From the NCBI GenBank assembly GCA_017512365.1, contig JAFWGQ010000047.1, positions 1 to 64,000 on the forward strand: 64,000 bases of DNA. Direction: 5' to 3'. The DNA comes from Mogibacterium sp. (GTDB taxonomy: Bacteria > Bacillota > Clostridia > Peptostreptococcales > Anaerovoracaceae). A program made the translations under genes and the position numbers. This document shows positions 33,393-42,904 of the stretch, in pieces (the stretch's first letter is position 1; each line of letters begins with the position of its first letter). The notes beneath the pieces are model-generated. The model saw nothing but the letters and a program-made list of their open reading frames with translations, ran no database searches and had not been told where the DNA came from.

Positions 33393-35228
33393 TTACTGGA
33401 AGGCACAGTCACATCCCAGATATGCCGGACCGGCTCCGCCCGGAGTCAGCTCGATCTCCCTGAGGTCCCCGTTCTCATATACTCCTTCGACCTTATATGA
33501 CAGCCCGTGGACATTGCCCTCCGTTATCTGATGGACGTCCACCTTGCCGCCCGCATTGCGCGGGATATGCCCGGTAAGGACACATCTTACCGGAAGCGCC
33601 GTTTTCCTGATCAGGCCTTCTTTGATATATACCTGTTCAAGCGCATCCTTTATTATCCGGTATCCGCTCATGCCCGGTCTGTCCGTCTCCACATAGAGCG
33701 CCGGCTCGGTATCGTGGATCTGCTTGTTGTATTCAGCCACCAGTCCGCAGCTTCTGATCCCTTTCTGAGCCGCAACAGCTCTTTCTACCAGTCCCGCATC
33801 AAATTTTACTCCCTTTTCGTTGATAAAGAACCTGTTCGCCCTTCCGATACAATACAGCGCCCCGTCCTCGTTTATCCTGAACAGGTCATTGGTACTCAGA
33901 TACTTCTCGCCGTCGATCTCGTCGAGCTCAAATATGACCTCGTCACCGAGACGTCCGCTCGAAAGAGAAGGCGTCGAGACGTAGAGGACTCCCGTGTGCT
34001 CCCTGCCGTCGGCTTCGTAAAACTGATTCTCATCTTCTTTACGGAACTTCGCTTTCACTCCCGGCAGCAGATATCCTACCGAATCATCCTCTGAGTCCGG
34101 ATCGCTGAGTGTCAGTCCGACGCCGGCCTCCGTCAGTCCGTATCCGACAAGTATGTTTGCATCCGATCCGCATGATCTGAAGAAGTCTCTGCATTTCATG
34201 ATGCTCTCAGTTGAGACGAAGTCGCCGACCAGGAGTACCGACTGAAGCGATGACAGATCAGGCTTTATGATCGCCAGATCAAAGAGATCGATCAGAGCTG
34301 AGAAGTAGACCAGGTTGGTAGCGTGATAATATTCGACAGCAGCGATGAGATTGAACCAGATTATGACTGTCGGCAGTGTCACCAGGTTCCCTCCGTTGGC
34401 CAGAGGCGTCAGTGTCCCTATGAATTCAGCACCTCTGAACAGCGTGCCGTGCACCAGTGATTTCATCCTCGTACCCTTCGGTGCGGTCCTGCCGCTCACA
34501 GTATGCCTGCGGAGTGTCTCATTGATCGCGCTGTCAGAAAGGGGCACCGGCTTCGGGACTCCCTCGGTGGTTCCTGAAGTGTGCACGATAACTGCCGCTT
34601 CATCATCAGTCTTGTCTGCATAGCATATCCCGTGATCTCCGTACTTTTCGAGAAGTTCATCCATGAAGACGGCTCCGGGTACTTCCCTCATCCGCCTGTG
34701 GTTGATCCTGCTCAGGCATTTATCCGCTGTAAAGGCAAAAGCCCCGTTCACAGGGATATGCAGCACTATCAGATTGCGCAGCCCCATGGATCCCTTCTCG
34801 CGGAGCAGCTGCCTCAGAAGGCACGCATCTGTCAGATAGTCGACCAGTATCAGATCTGTGAGCTTCTCTTTCCTGACCACTTCCCTTAGCCTCTCAAACG
34901 TATTCTCGCTGCTGACCTGCAGCATCGAAACTGACGCTCCGGTCATGTTGAGGCCGAAGAAAGCAAAGGTCACTTCTGCGGATGCCGCACCGGTGATGCC
35001 TGCTCTCGAACCATTGCTCCCGGTGATCCCAAGCGCGGAAAAGACGCTCGCATAGCGCTCCCACAGCTCATACATCTGCAGGTAGGTATAGTCCCTGCGG
35101 CTGTCCGTCACGGCAATGAGCCTGAGATGCTCAGGATCCGTACCGTTGACTTCCTTTATGTACTGCCAGCACTTCTGGTGGATGATCTCACCGCTTTCCA
35201 TGCGGGCCCTTGTCTTTTTTGAGCTCAT
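33393..35228 (-). CDS. ANL-superfamily adenylate-forming enzyme (ligase 4)
   Basis: A 611-aa stand-alone adenylating enzyme. The P-loop is VHTSGTTEGVPKPVPLSD near residue 215, A5 is VGYGLTEAGVG, A7 is YLSTNDLFR, the hinge reads CIGRANRFFINEKG and the A10 lysine is in RNAGGKVDVHQI. It is the most divergent of the five paralogues around the acyl pocket, with LVHGTLFRGAEFIGTLTPL where the others carry a Met/Ser-Ala-Tyr segment, suggesting a different substrate. The C-terminus ends in YLGCDCAFQ, resembling the LGCDQFFG end of ligase 1 and unlike the PDEL tails of ligases 2, 3 and 5. GGAGAG precedes the start; it is the last gene of the long operon. Confidence 0.84.
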   Translation of the reverse strand: MSSKKTRARMESGEIIHQKCWQYIKEVNGTDPEHLRLIAVTDSRRDYTYLQMYELWERYASVFSALGITGSNGSRAGITGAASAEVTFAFFGLNMTGASVSMLQVSSENTFERLREVVRKEKLTDLILVDYLTDACLLRQLLREKGSMGLRNLIVLHIPVNGAFAFTADKCLSRINHRRMREVPGAVFMDELLEKYGDHGICYADKTDDEAAVIVHTSGTTEGVPKPVPLSDSAINETLRRHTVSGRTAPKGTRMKSLVHGTLFRGAEFIGTLTPLANGGNLVTLPTVIIWFNLIAAVEYYHATNLVYFSALIDLFDLAIIKPDLSSLQSVLLVGDFVSTESIMKCRDFFRSCGSDANILVGYGLTEAGVGLTLSDPDSEDDSVGYLLPGVKAKFRKEDENQFYEADGREHTGVLYVSTPSLSSGRLGDEVIFELDEIDGEKYLSTNDLFRINEDGALYCIGRANRFFINEKGVKFDAGLVERAVAAQKGIRSCGLVAEYNKQIHDTEPALYVETDRPGMSGYRIIKDALEQVYIKEGLIRKTALPVRCVLTGHIPRNAGGKVDVHQITEGNVHGLSYKVEGVYENGDLREIELTPGGAGPAYLGCDCAFQ

Positions 35229-35235
35229 TATCCCG

Positions 35236-36612
35236 CTACTCTCCTGCCTTTCTCAGCCTTCCGTTCCTGTCAAAGAAGAATACGAACAGTACGAATATGA
35301 TTATGTACAGCACCAGCGGAAGCCAGAGATACATCGCCGATATCGCTGTGTTGACTGCAGGCGGCTGTGCTGTGCCCTGAGCATCGAGCGCCGCGTTGAA
35401 GCCTGCAAGCGAAAGGGAGAATCCGAAGATCACGCTTCCTATTCCCTGACCGAGCTTGAGGGATCCGGAGATGCCTGCAGAGCCGATACCCGCCTGCAGC
35501 TTCCCGGACTTTTCTCCGATATCCGTTATGAGGACCGCAAATATCCCCGGTATCATCGCGCGGTAAAGCCCGTTGCCGATGCCTCCCACGATAAGGAATA
35601 CACTCAGCGCCGGCACGGATGATGTCAGGCCGAAGCCGGGAATTCCGGCAGCGGCTATGACTATTCCGGCTGTATATACATGCCTCATGCCGAATCTCTT
35701 CATCAGAAACGGCGTTATGAACTGCGCTGCCAGCGAGGCGCCCATGTTGAAGGAGGTAAGCCATGCCACCTTGCCCATGTCGCCCATGATGTAAAGCGCG
35801 TAATACGTCGCGCCCGTCATCCTTGTCTGCAGTATGATATAGCACAGGAAACTGCATAGGACCATTATCAGCCAGTCTCTGTCGAGCAGCACCTGTCTGA
35901 GCCCTGCGAGCTTTTCTTTTATCCCTGCCTGTTCCTTCTTATCTTTTGATGACCCGGAGCTTACGTTCTCCCTAGTGCATGCGACCATGATCACGGTCAG
36001 AACGATGAACACCAGGCCAGTCACGATCACAGCACCGGAATACGCCCGCTGCGTATTCTGGTTGCCCGGAACGTCCGTAAACCTTTCGAGAAGTCTGACG
36101 AAAATGACGTTTCCGCACATCAGACCCAGATTCATCATTACCGACTGGATGTTGCCGAGCAGCCCCTGCTCCATCGGATCCTCCGTCATGAGAGGCACCA
36201 TGGAGTAATTCGATATCTGGATGAATGTTCGTATCACCGTGTTGACCAGATTGTATGTTATGAAGACATAGACATATCTGACCGCGCCGGGCCACTGAGG
36301 CGGAACATAGAAAAGCAGGAACATCGAGACCGCGTAAGGCAGGCTCATCCTCAGGAGCCACGCCCTGGCCTTGCCGAACCTTGACCTAGTATTGTCTATG
36401 ATATTTCCTATGACGATGTCTGAAATGCCGTCGAACACTCTCGAAACAGCCATGATGAGCGATACCGCCGCCACATCAAGGAGGGCGACATTCGTCATGT
36501 ACATCGTCAGATACGTCGTTATCAGCGCTCCGAAAAACGCTACTCCGATGTTCCCCAGGCCGTAGCCTGCCCGTTCAGTCCATAGCTTCCTATCTGACTT
36601 TTTCAAGTTCAT
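35236..36612 (-). CDS. GPH-like MFS transporter (T3)
   Basis: A 458-aa transporter with 12 predicted helices. The opening TERAGYGLGNIGVAFFGALI and the loop FDGISDIVIGNIIDNTRSRFGKAR match the glycoside-pentoside-hexuronide:cation symporter branch of the MFS, in which the D-x-x-x-G-x-x-x-D-x-T and GKAR residues are typical. It is one of three close paralogues in the cluster, each next to a ligase gene, so it may import or export the ligase substrates instead of sugars. The start is at MNLKKSDR after AAAGGGG; it overlaps the end of ligase 3 by 23 bases, indicating coupling. Confidence 0.8.
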   Translation of the reverse strand: MNLKKSDRKLWTERAGYGLGNIGVAFFGALITTYLTMYMTNVALLDVAAVSLIMAVSRVFDGISDIVIGNIIDNTRSRFGKARAWLLRMSLPYAVSMFLLFYVPPQWPGAVRYVYVFITYNLVNTVIRTFIQISNYSMVPLMTEDPMEQGLLGNIQSVMMNLGLMCGNVIFVRLLERFTDVPGNQNTQRAYSGAVIVTGLVFIVLTVIMVACTRENVSSGSSKDKKEQAGIKEKLAGLRQVLLDRDWLIMVLCSFLCYIILQTRMTGATYYALYIMGDMGKVAWLTSFNMGASLAAQFITPFLMKRFGMRHVYTAGIVIAAAGIPGFGLTSSVPALSVFLIVGGIGNGLYRAMIPGIFAVLITDIGEKSGKLQAGIGSAGISGSLKLGQGIGSVIFGFSLSLAGFNAALDAQGTAQPPAVNTAISAMYLWLPLVLYIIIFVLFVFFFDRNGRLRKAGE

Positions 36613-39436
36613 CCGGCAGGCCCCTTTCATCGGTAAAAGTATTCTCGTAAACAGACAGCCTTATATCCCTGAGGCTCCCGTCTTCTCTGACCGGAATGAC
36701 TCTGAATCTGTATCCGTCAACTTTGCCGGTCGCTATCTGATGGATATCCACCTTGCCCGAGGCATTGTAAGGTATCTCGTCTGTGATGATGCACTCCATC
36801 GGAAGGTTCGTATCCTTTATCGCGCCTTCTGTGATGAATGCTCCCTTGAGAGCATCTGTCACGGCCTTCTGCGCATCAGCCGCCTGCATCACCGGCTTGA
36901 CATACAGCACCGGCACGGTGTCCCGGAGCCTCTTGTCATATCCCGGCACAAGACCGCAGCTTTCTATCTTAGGCTGCGCCGATACAGCTCTCTCCACAAG
37001 GCCTGCGTCAAAGCGGACATTGCTGTTATTGACAAAGAACTTGTTCATCCTGCCGCAGTAGTAGAACTCACCGTCCTCTCCTGTCCTGACAAGATCATAT
37101 GTGTTCAGATACTTTTCTCCGTCTATCTCTTCAAGTTCGAAGAAGACCTTGTCGTCTATGCGCCCGCAGCTCACCGCCGGTGAGCACATGTACATGACGC
37201 CTGTCGCCGGTCCGTCCGCGGGATCCAGGAACACTTCCTTTTCCTCATCATATAGTTTTATCTTTATTCCTTTGAACGGCCTGCCGATACCGTCATCGGT
37301 CCTGTCTGAAGACGAGAGCAGGCATGCTCCTCCCGCTTCGGAAAGCCCATATCCGATGCATACTCCGGCCTTTGAACCGCATCTTCTGAGATATCTGTTG
37401 AATCTCTTTCTCGCGTCGACGGACGCGTACGAGCCTCCCAGGAACACGAATTCCACAGCCGAAAGATCAGGCCTTACCGGCACCCTCATCATCATCTCCA
37501 TGAACATCGGTCCGCCGAACAGCACATTCACACGGTAATAGGTCAGCGCTCTTAGTCCGCCCATGTCCATAGCCATCCTGCCCCTAGGAGGCATGATCGC
37601 GACCCTGCCCCCGAACGCAAGCGGAAGCAGCAGCTCGTCGCAGAGGACATATGCCGATCCCATCTCCATAGGGATGATGGTCGATGCCCTTCCCCTGAGA
37701 GATCCGAATCTGCTGTCGGCAAGCATTCTTGCCGATGTCTCGTTGAGGCCCCTGTCCGACATAGGCACAGGCTTGTTAGCCCCTGTAGTCGTGCCGGAAG
37801 TATGGGTGATCATCGCATCATCACGCATCTCTTCCGACAGATCGATCGGGTATGCTTCGTATTCTTTAAGAAGTTCGTCCATGAACAGCACGCCGTCGAT
37901 CTTTTTGAGCTCACTGTACCTGCGGAGACGCGCTCTCTCCTCCCACGGCCAGGCGAATTCGCCCATTACCGGAACATGGATGACGATCACATTGCGTATG
38001 CCAAGATCATCCTTTTCCCTGGCGAGCCTGCGCAGATACCCTGCGTCAAGATCAGCGTCATTCAGTATGACATCCGTTATGTTTTCGTTTTCGTTCAGCC
38101 CCTTCAGCCTGATGATGCTGTTGTCCCCGAACTCAAGCGCCAGTGAGACAGACGCCCCGGTCATGTTAAGGCCGAAGAGCGCAAAGATGACCTCCGCTGC
38201 AGGCGTGCTTCTCAGGTGTACTCTCGTCCCGTTCTTTCCGGTCATGCCGAGAGCCGAAAATACCTCCGCATAGCGCTCCCATTTGCGGAACATCTTCCTG
38301 TACGTATATTCAGTCCTTCCGTCAACTATGGCCACGGAATCCAGCCTTTCCTCGCTGTAGGAGTTGAGCTCCTTTATGAACTGCCATGACTTCTGTCCGA
38401 TTATCTCTCCGCTTTCGATGCGTTTATTGATCCTGTCCAGAGCCTTCTGCTCTTCTTTGCGTCTTTTTTCTTCCTTTTTCGCTTCTTCGGTCTGCTCCTC
38501 AAACCAGATGGTCATCATGTCGATGACATCGATGCTCTCAGGAAGGTTCGGCAGTACCGCAGCGTAGGAATGTATCAGTTCATTGCTGCCGCGGTACACA
38601 AGACGCGTTCTCTTCCCGGCTTTCTTCAGAGCCTCATGTAACGACAGGGTGTATCCGTTGAAGAAGTCCCCTCTGCTCGTCGAAAGGAAGACAGGCGGCA
38701 GGTTCGATATAACCTCTTCGCATTCCGGATCAATATATTTGCGGAACTCCTTTTCTTCCCTGCTCATGCTGCATTCGAATCTGTCGAGGACCCATCCTGA
38801 CAGATCGCAGCGGTCGATATAGAACATGCCGGAGTGGAGGCCGAGCGCCGTGAACCTGAGCGAAGGACCATCGCAGCCGATGATATCGCGCAGTTTTTCG
38901 GATCTGCTCATGGCGGCGATGTACAGAGCCAGATATGCTCCGGCGCTGTCGCCTGTCATGTATACTCTTTCAGGATCGGTCCTGAAGTCCCTCAGACGTC
39001 CGGATATGACATCTGTTATGCTGCAGATATCCTTCAGTTCGCGTGTGACCGAAGTATCGTCTGAGAGGATATAGTCGAAAGAGAACACAAGAAAGCCGCG
39101 GCTTGCCAGAGCCTTCAGATACTGTCTCCTGTATCTTCTGTCCTCTCTAACAAAGCCTCCGCCGTGTATGTCGACTATTACCGGGAGTTTTCTGCTTCCG
39201 GTAACGTCCGGCATGAACGTTTCCATGTAAAAAGTCTGCCCGTCCGGAGTCACGCATTTCTCATCGATGACTTCCTTCGTTCCGTATTTTGCCAGCGGAC
39301 TGTCTTTCTCCGGAACGGGATGCGAGTCCTGCAAATCGGCCATGATGTCTTCGAATGAATCGATGACCTGTCTGTACAGGCCTCTTTTCATCTCGTCCAG
39401 TATGCAGTATTCTCTGTCCTTGCCCAACGTTTTCAC
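36590..39436 (-). CDS. Esterase-ANL ligase fusion (ligase 3)
   Basis: A 948-aa fusion protein. Residues about 60-315 form an alpha/beta hydrolase of the hormone-sensitive-lipase group: VIVDIHGGGFVRED (oxyanion HGGG), the nucleophile YMTGDSAGAYLALY, the acid in STSRGDFFNGY and the histidine in LIHSYAAVL. After a Lys/Glu-rich linker (320-345) comes a complete adenylate-forming enzyme: THTSGTTTGANKPVPMSD, IGYGLSEAGGA, YLNTYDLVR, CGRMNKFFVNN and the A10 lysine in NASGKVDIHQI. A single protein could thus cleave an ester and activate the acid released. The start is probably GTG at 39436 or TTG at 39427 (behind AGGTG); no good ATG is near. It ends GLPDELEKVR. Confidence 0.85.
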   Translation of the reverse strand: MKTLGKDREYCILDEMKRGLYRQVIDSFEDIMADLQDSHPVPEKDSPLAKYGTKEVIDEKCVTPDGQTFYMETFMPDVTGSRKLPVIVDIHGGGFVREDRRYRRQYLKALASRGFLVFSFDYILSDDTSVTRELKDICSITDVISGRLRDFRTDPERVYMTGDSAGAYLALYIAAMSRSEKLRDIIGCDGPSLRFTALGLHSGMFYIDRCDLSGWVLDRFECSMSREEKEFRKYIDPECEEVISNLPPVFLSTSRGDFFNGYTLSLHEALKKAGKRTRLVYRGSNELIHSYAAVLPNLPESIDVIDMMTIWFEEQTEEAKKEEKRRKEEQKALDRINKRIESGEIIGQKSWQFIKELNSYSEERLDSVAIVDGRTEYTYRKMFRKWERYAEVFSALGMTGKNGTRVHLRSTPAAEVIFALFGLNMTGASVSLALEFGDNSIIRLKGLNENENITDVILNDADLDAGYLRRLAREKDDLGIRNVIVIHVPVMGEFAWPWEERARLRRYSELKKIDGVLFMDELLKEYEAYPIDLSEEMRDDAMITHTSGTTTGANKPVPMSDRGLNETSARMLADSRFGSLRGRASTIIPMEMGSAYVLCDELLLPLAFGGRVAIMPPRGRMAMDMGGLRALTYYRVNVLFGGPMFMEMMMRVPVRPDLSAVEFVFLGGSYASVDARKRFNRYLRRCGSKAGVCIGYGLSEAGGACLLSSSDRTDDGIGRPFKGIKIKLYDEEKEVFLDPADGPATGVMYMCSPAVSCGRIDDKVFFELEEIDGEKYLNTYDLVRTGEDGEFYYCGRMNKFFVNNSNVRFDAGLVERAVSAQPKIESCGLVPGYDKRLRDTVPVLYVKPVMQAADAQKAVTDALKGAFITEGAIKDTNLPMECIITDEIPYNASGKVDIHQIATGKVDGYRFRVIPVREDGSLRDIRLSVYENTFTDERGLPDELEKVR

Positions 39437-39443
39437 CTGCTTT

Positions 39444-41207
39444 CTATAATGTTATCACCAGATTGTTCATTTCCATTGAAGCCATGTAGCTGACATCCTT
39501 AGCCAGTCCTGTCACGACCCTTATCCCAAGACCTGATGCAGGGTCATCCCCCGAATTCTTTTCGAGCCAGCGTATCGGATCGAAAGGTCTTCCGTCATCT
39601 CTCAGTCTGATCATTCCCGAATCATCGTGATATACGAACCTGAGGTCCACACTCGCTTTCTTTCCCGAAGCATATCCGTGCTGCACGGTATTGCCGGCCA
39701 TCTCTTCGATAAACAGAGCAAGCATGTTCGCCTTATGTCTGTCCGCTCCTCTTTCGGTGCAGAAGCTGCGCACTTCTTCTGAAACTTCTATGACCTCGTT
39801 TATATCGTGCATGGTCGCCTCATACAGTTCGTCAGGCCTTGCTCCGAAGTCATCAGGCAGGATGAGGAAGTCCTTTGGCTTTACCGGGAGTTTTTTATTG
39901 TATACCATCGGAACAAGCACGGTAATTGCAAATGTAAGTATGCCGGCCGCTGCAAAACCGATCTCTGCGCCGCGGAGTCCGAACGCCTTGCCGAGTCCGA
40001 CCACGCAGGCGACCGGCAGCACGCCCTCCCGCATGATATCGATAAAGTAGCTCTGCCTGAGGTGCATCGTTCCCTGATAAGTTCCGCTTATCGGGAAGCT
40101 GAGCGCCATGAACACGAACTGTATTCCCCAGCACCTGATGAATGCCGCGCCCTGATCGACGGCCGCGACCGCGTCAGATTTTACAAAGATCATCGCGAAC
40201 GGTTTCGGGAATATAGCTATGAGAAATCCCAGTACAACGAATACGGCAATCGTTATTTTGACCGCCAGTGTGACGCCGTGCTCGAGCCCCCTCCTGTCCT
40301 CTTCACTGTACATAAGACTGCTGAGGATAGATGTGGAAACGAACATTCCGAGCACCAGCGCGAATATAATCGAAAACGCGTTGTTAGCAATGGAAAGGCC
40401 TGCTACGGCAGTCTTGTCGGCTATGGCAAGAAGGAACGCGTTGAATATGAGTGATCTCAGAGCCTGGCAGCCCATGTTGATGGCATTCGGGATACCGCGG
40501 AGAGCCACATCGCCGAGGTCTCTTATCTTCAGTCCTTCCCTTGTGAAGTGGATCACCCGGTTCTTTCTGAAGTAATGCGTCATTATAACGGAGAAACCCA
40601 CGACATTGCTGAGTGTCGTAGCGACCGCCATTCCGAACATCCCGCCGTTGAATACAGTAACGTTCAGAAGGTCGAATGCCGCGTCTGATATGAGCGTTGC
40701 TACCATCGCCATCATGCTGCGCTTCTTGTCGTTATCGAGCATCATGATCCCCGAAAGCAGAACGGTGAAGCGCATGAACAGCAGACCCGGAGCGAATCCG
40801 CGCAGGTAATCGCTTATCATCGTTACTATCTTCGGATCTCCTGTCCCTGCACCCAATACCGAACCAAGCCACGGCGCCAGCAGATAGATCAGGGCAGCGG
40901 ATATGACGGCATAGGCAGCCGCCGCTATCAGAACGATGCTGAACACCTGGTTTACTCTGTCCTGCTGAGCCTTGCCCATGTAGCGTGTGCACATAACACC
41001 CACTCCGCCGAGTAGTCCTCCGACAAGGTTTATCAGCATGACGACAGGATGCAGAAGTCCTGAGGCCGTTACCGCGTCAGGGCCGAGAAACTGTCCGGTG
41101 ACTATCCCGTCTATCATGACGCAGGCTATGCCCGCTACAATGCTGATCGCATTGGTGATCAGTATTCCTCTGAACATCTTATTCAGAAGATGAGTATCCG
41201 TTTTCAT
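39444..41207 (-). CDS. MATE-family exporter fused to an RsbW-type ATPase domain
   Basis: A 587-aa protein. Residues 1-445 form a 12-helix MATE/MOP transporter (GQFLGPDAVTASGLLHPV, GGLLGGVGVMCTRYMGKAQQ). Residues about 460-587 are a GHKL ATPase like the anti-sigma kinases RsbW/SpoIIAB: N box LFIEEMAGNTVQHGY, G1 box RLRDDGRPFDP and G2 box ASGLGIRVVTGLAKDV. All ATP-site motifs are present, so it may bind ATP and either phosphorylate a STAS partner or regulate transport. It overlaps the upstream MFS gene by ATGA and is followed by ligase 3 after 7 bases, tying it to the ligase system. Confidence 0.85.
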   Translation of the reverse strand: MKTDTHLLNKMFRGILITNAISIVAGIACVMIDGIVTGQFLGPDAVTASGLLHPVVMLINLVGGLLGGVGVMCTRYMGKAQQDRVNQVFSIVLIAAAAYAVISAALIYLLAPWLGSVLGAGTGDPKIVTMISDYLRGFAPGLLFMRFTVLLSGIMMLDNDKKRSMMAMVATLISDAAFDLLNVTVFNGGMFGMAVATTLSNVVGFSVIMTHYFRKNRVIHFTREGLKIRDLGDVALRGIPNAINMGCQALRSLIFNAFLLAIADKTAVAGLSIANNAFSIIFALVLGMFVSTSILSSLMYSEEDRRGLEHGVTLAVKITIAVFVVLGFLIAIFPKPFAMIFVKSDAVAAVDQGAAFIRCWGIQFVFMALSFPISGTYQGTMHLRQSYFIDIMREGVLPVACVVGLGKAFGLRGAEIGFAAAGILTFAITVLVPMVYNKKLPVKPKDFLILPDDFGARPDELYEATMHDINEVIEVSEEVRSFCTERGADRHKANMLALFIEEMAGNTVQHGYASGKKASVDLRFVYHDDSGMIRLRDDGRPFDPIRWLEKNSGDDPASGLGIRVVTGLAKDVSYMASMEMNNLVITL

Positions 41208-42553
41208 TCGTTCATTATCCTTTCGATGTCAAAAAAGAGCATGTATATCACCAGTACTGCCGCAAAGGACAGCGCAGGCACCCATATGAACATGGCGGAT
41301 ATGGCAGAGTTCACTGCCGCAGGCTGCACCTTGAGCGCGGCATCAAAGCCGGACGCCGAAAGAGCGAACCCGAACAGCACGGACCCGAGTCCGCTTCCCA
41401 GCTTATCCGACGCCGATATGCCGGCATTGCCCGTCCCCGGCCTGAACTCTCCCGTCGTCTTTTCGGTATATGCCACCAGGTCTGCTATGAGAATGAAGCA
41501 GACGCCTTTGACCAGGCCGCTGCCGAATCCGTACAGCAGGTTGAACGCCAGGAGAGGCTTTATCGCCGGAGATGTCATCCCTATGCCGATAAGCCCGGCG
41601 ATTGAGGCCAGAAGCGACGCGATGAGCACTCTTCTTTTGCCGAATCTTCCGGTCAGAGCCGGAATGACCAGCGCCGCCAGGATCTGCGGTATCATGGCCG
41701 TGAGCAGTATCTGACTCATATATCTCATGTCATGCAGTATGTACAGCGAAAAGTAAGGCACAGCCGTGGCCATAAACTGCAGCACGATATTGATCAGAAT
41801 ATCCATGATGATCAGTACGGCCCAGTACCTGCTCCTGACGAGCATCTTCAGAGCTGCAAAAAGTTCTTTGAGCGGAGCCTTTCTTTCGCGTTCCTGAGAT
41901 AACTGCACCCTCTCCCTGGTACCTGCGACCGCGATGAGCATCAACACGACAGCCACGGCGGACACCAGGATAATGGAGCGCGTATATGCGATCTGCGTGT
42001 TCTGATTGCCGGGTTCGTCCGTAAATGCATCGAGCAGTTTTACGAACACGACGGACCCCATAAGTACGCTGACGAACCTCGTCAGATTCACTATGCTGCC
42101 GAGCAGAACGTGTTCATCTCTGTCATCTGAGATCAGAGATACCATGGAGTAATATGATATCTGAGTGAATGTGATGATGCCTGTATTCACGATATTGTAT
42201 ATCACGAACACGTACACATATTTGAGCATCTGAGGCATATGAGGCGGCACCCGGAAGAGCAGCATCGCAAACACGAAAAGCGGCAGGCACATGCGCAGCA
42301 TCCATGACCTGGCCTTTCCGAGCTTCGATCCGGTGTTGTCGATGATATTGCCTATGACGATATCCGATATCCCGTCGAAGACCTTTGAGACGCCGATGAT
42401 CGCCGAACATGCAGCCACATCGAGGAAGGCGACGTTCGTCAGATATATGAGCATGAACCCGGTAATAACTGAGGGAACGAGGCGTACGCCGATGCCGGCT
42501 GCGCCGAAGCATATCCTTTCGCCCCAGCCGGGTCTGTCAGTCTTCATAGTCAT
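41204..42553 (-). CDS. GPH-like MFS transporter (T2)
   Basis: A 449-aa, 12-helix paralogue of T1 and T3. It opens DRPGWGERICFGAAGIGVRL and carries FDGISDIVIGNIIDNTGSKLGKAR, the GPH cation-symporter signature. Two ATG codons (42553 and 42547) are possible starts; both overlap the end of the small Cys/Asp gene S2, showing tight coupling of S2 and T2. It ends in ATGA overlap with the MATE-ATPase gene. Substrate is unknown; the cluster suggests organic acids or their conjugates. Confidence 0.8.
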   Translation of the reverse strand: MTMKTDRPGWGERICFGAAGIGVRLVPSVITGFMLIYLTNVAFLDVAACSAIIGVSKVFDGISDIVIGNIIDNTGSKLGKARSWMLRMCLPLFVFAMLLFRVPPHMPQMLKYVYVFVIYNIVNTGIITFTQISYYSMVSLISDDRDEHVLLGSIVNLTRFVSVLMGSVVFVKLLDAFTDEPGNQNTQIAYTRSIILVSAVAVVLMLIAVAGTRERVQLSQERERKAPLKELFAALKMLVRSRYWAVLIIMDILINIVLQFMATAVPYFSLYILHDMRYMSQILLTAMIPQILAALVIPALTGRFGKRRVLIASLLASIAGLIGIGMTSPAIKPLLAFNLLYGFGSGLVKGVCFILIADLVAYTEKTTGEFRPGTGNAGISASDKLGSGLGSVLFGFALSASGFDAALKVQPAAVNSAISAMFIWVPALSFAAVLVIYMLFFDIERIMNE

Positions 42554-42893
42554 AATCGATATCAGAAGCGTCGAACATGCACTTCATGATGTTCTGCATA
42601 GGTCCCGGACCCAGCAGCCAGCTGCCTCCGCCCTTGCCTTCTTCCTTCTCTTTTTCAGGCTCGTCTTCATCTTCTTCATTCTTCATGCACGGAGCGGAGT
42701 CACATGCCTTTCCGTCATCCTCTTCTTTTTCATCGTTGTCGTCATCCCTGAAACATGCTGTATCATCACATCCCATTCCGCATTTCTTTTCCTCATCTTC
42801 GTCTTTATCGTCTTCATCTGCACAGCAGTCCCCAAAAGGTTTGAAGAAAAGGCCCATGACATATTCCATGTCTTCGAAAAATCCCTTATACAT
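42537..42893 (-). CDS. Small acidic Cys-rich protein with two CDxxxC motifs (S2)
   Basis: A 118-aa protein of no known family. It starts with an aromatic helix (MYKGFFEDMEYVMGLFFKPF), then CCADEDDKDEDEEKK, a first motif CGMGCDDTACFRDDD, a second ACDSAPCMKNEE, an acidic stretch, and a Gly-rich segment SWLLGPGPMQNIMKCMF with a DYDYED end. Eight cysteines and very high Asp/Glu content suggest metal binding or a scaffold. The C-D-x-x-x-C-F/M-K/R motif is the same as in S1 (32518-32847), although the rest differs. AGGGAGGT precedes the start by 5 bases, and it lies between ligase 2 and T2. Confidence 0.75.
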   Translation of the reverse strand: MYKGFFEDMEYVMGLFFKPFGDCCADEDDKDEDEEKKCGMGCDDTACFRDDDNDEKEEDDGKACDSAPCMKNEEDEDEPEKEKEEGKGGGSWLLGPGPMQNIMKCMFDASDIDYDYED

Positions 42894-42904
42894 TTCCGAC
42901 CTCC

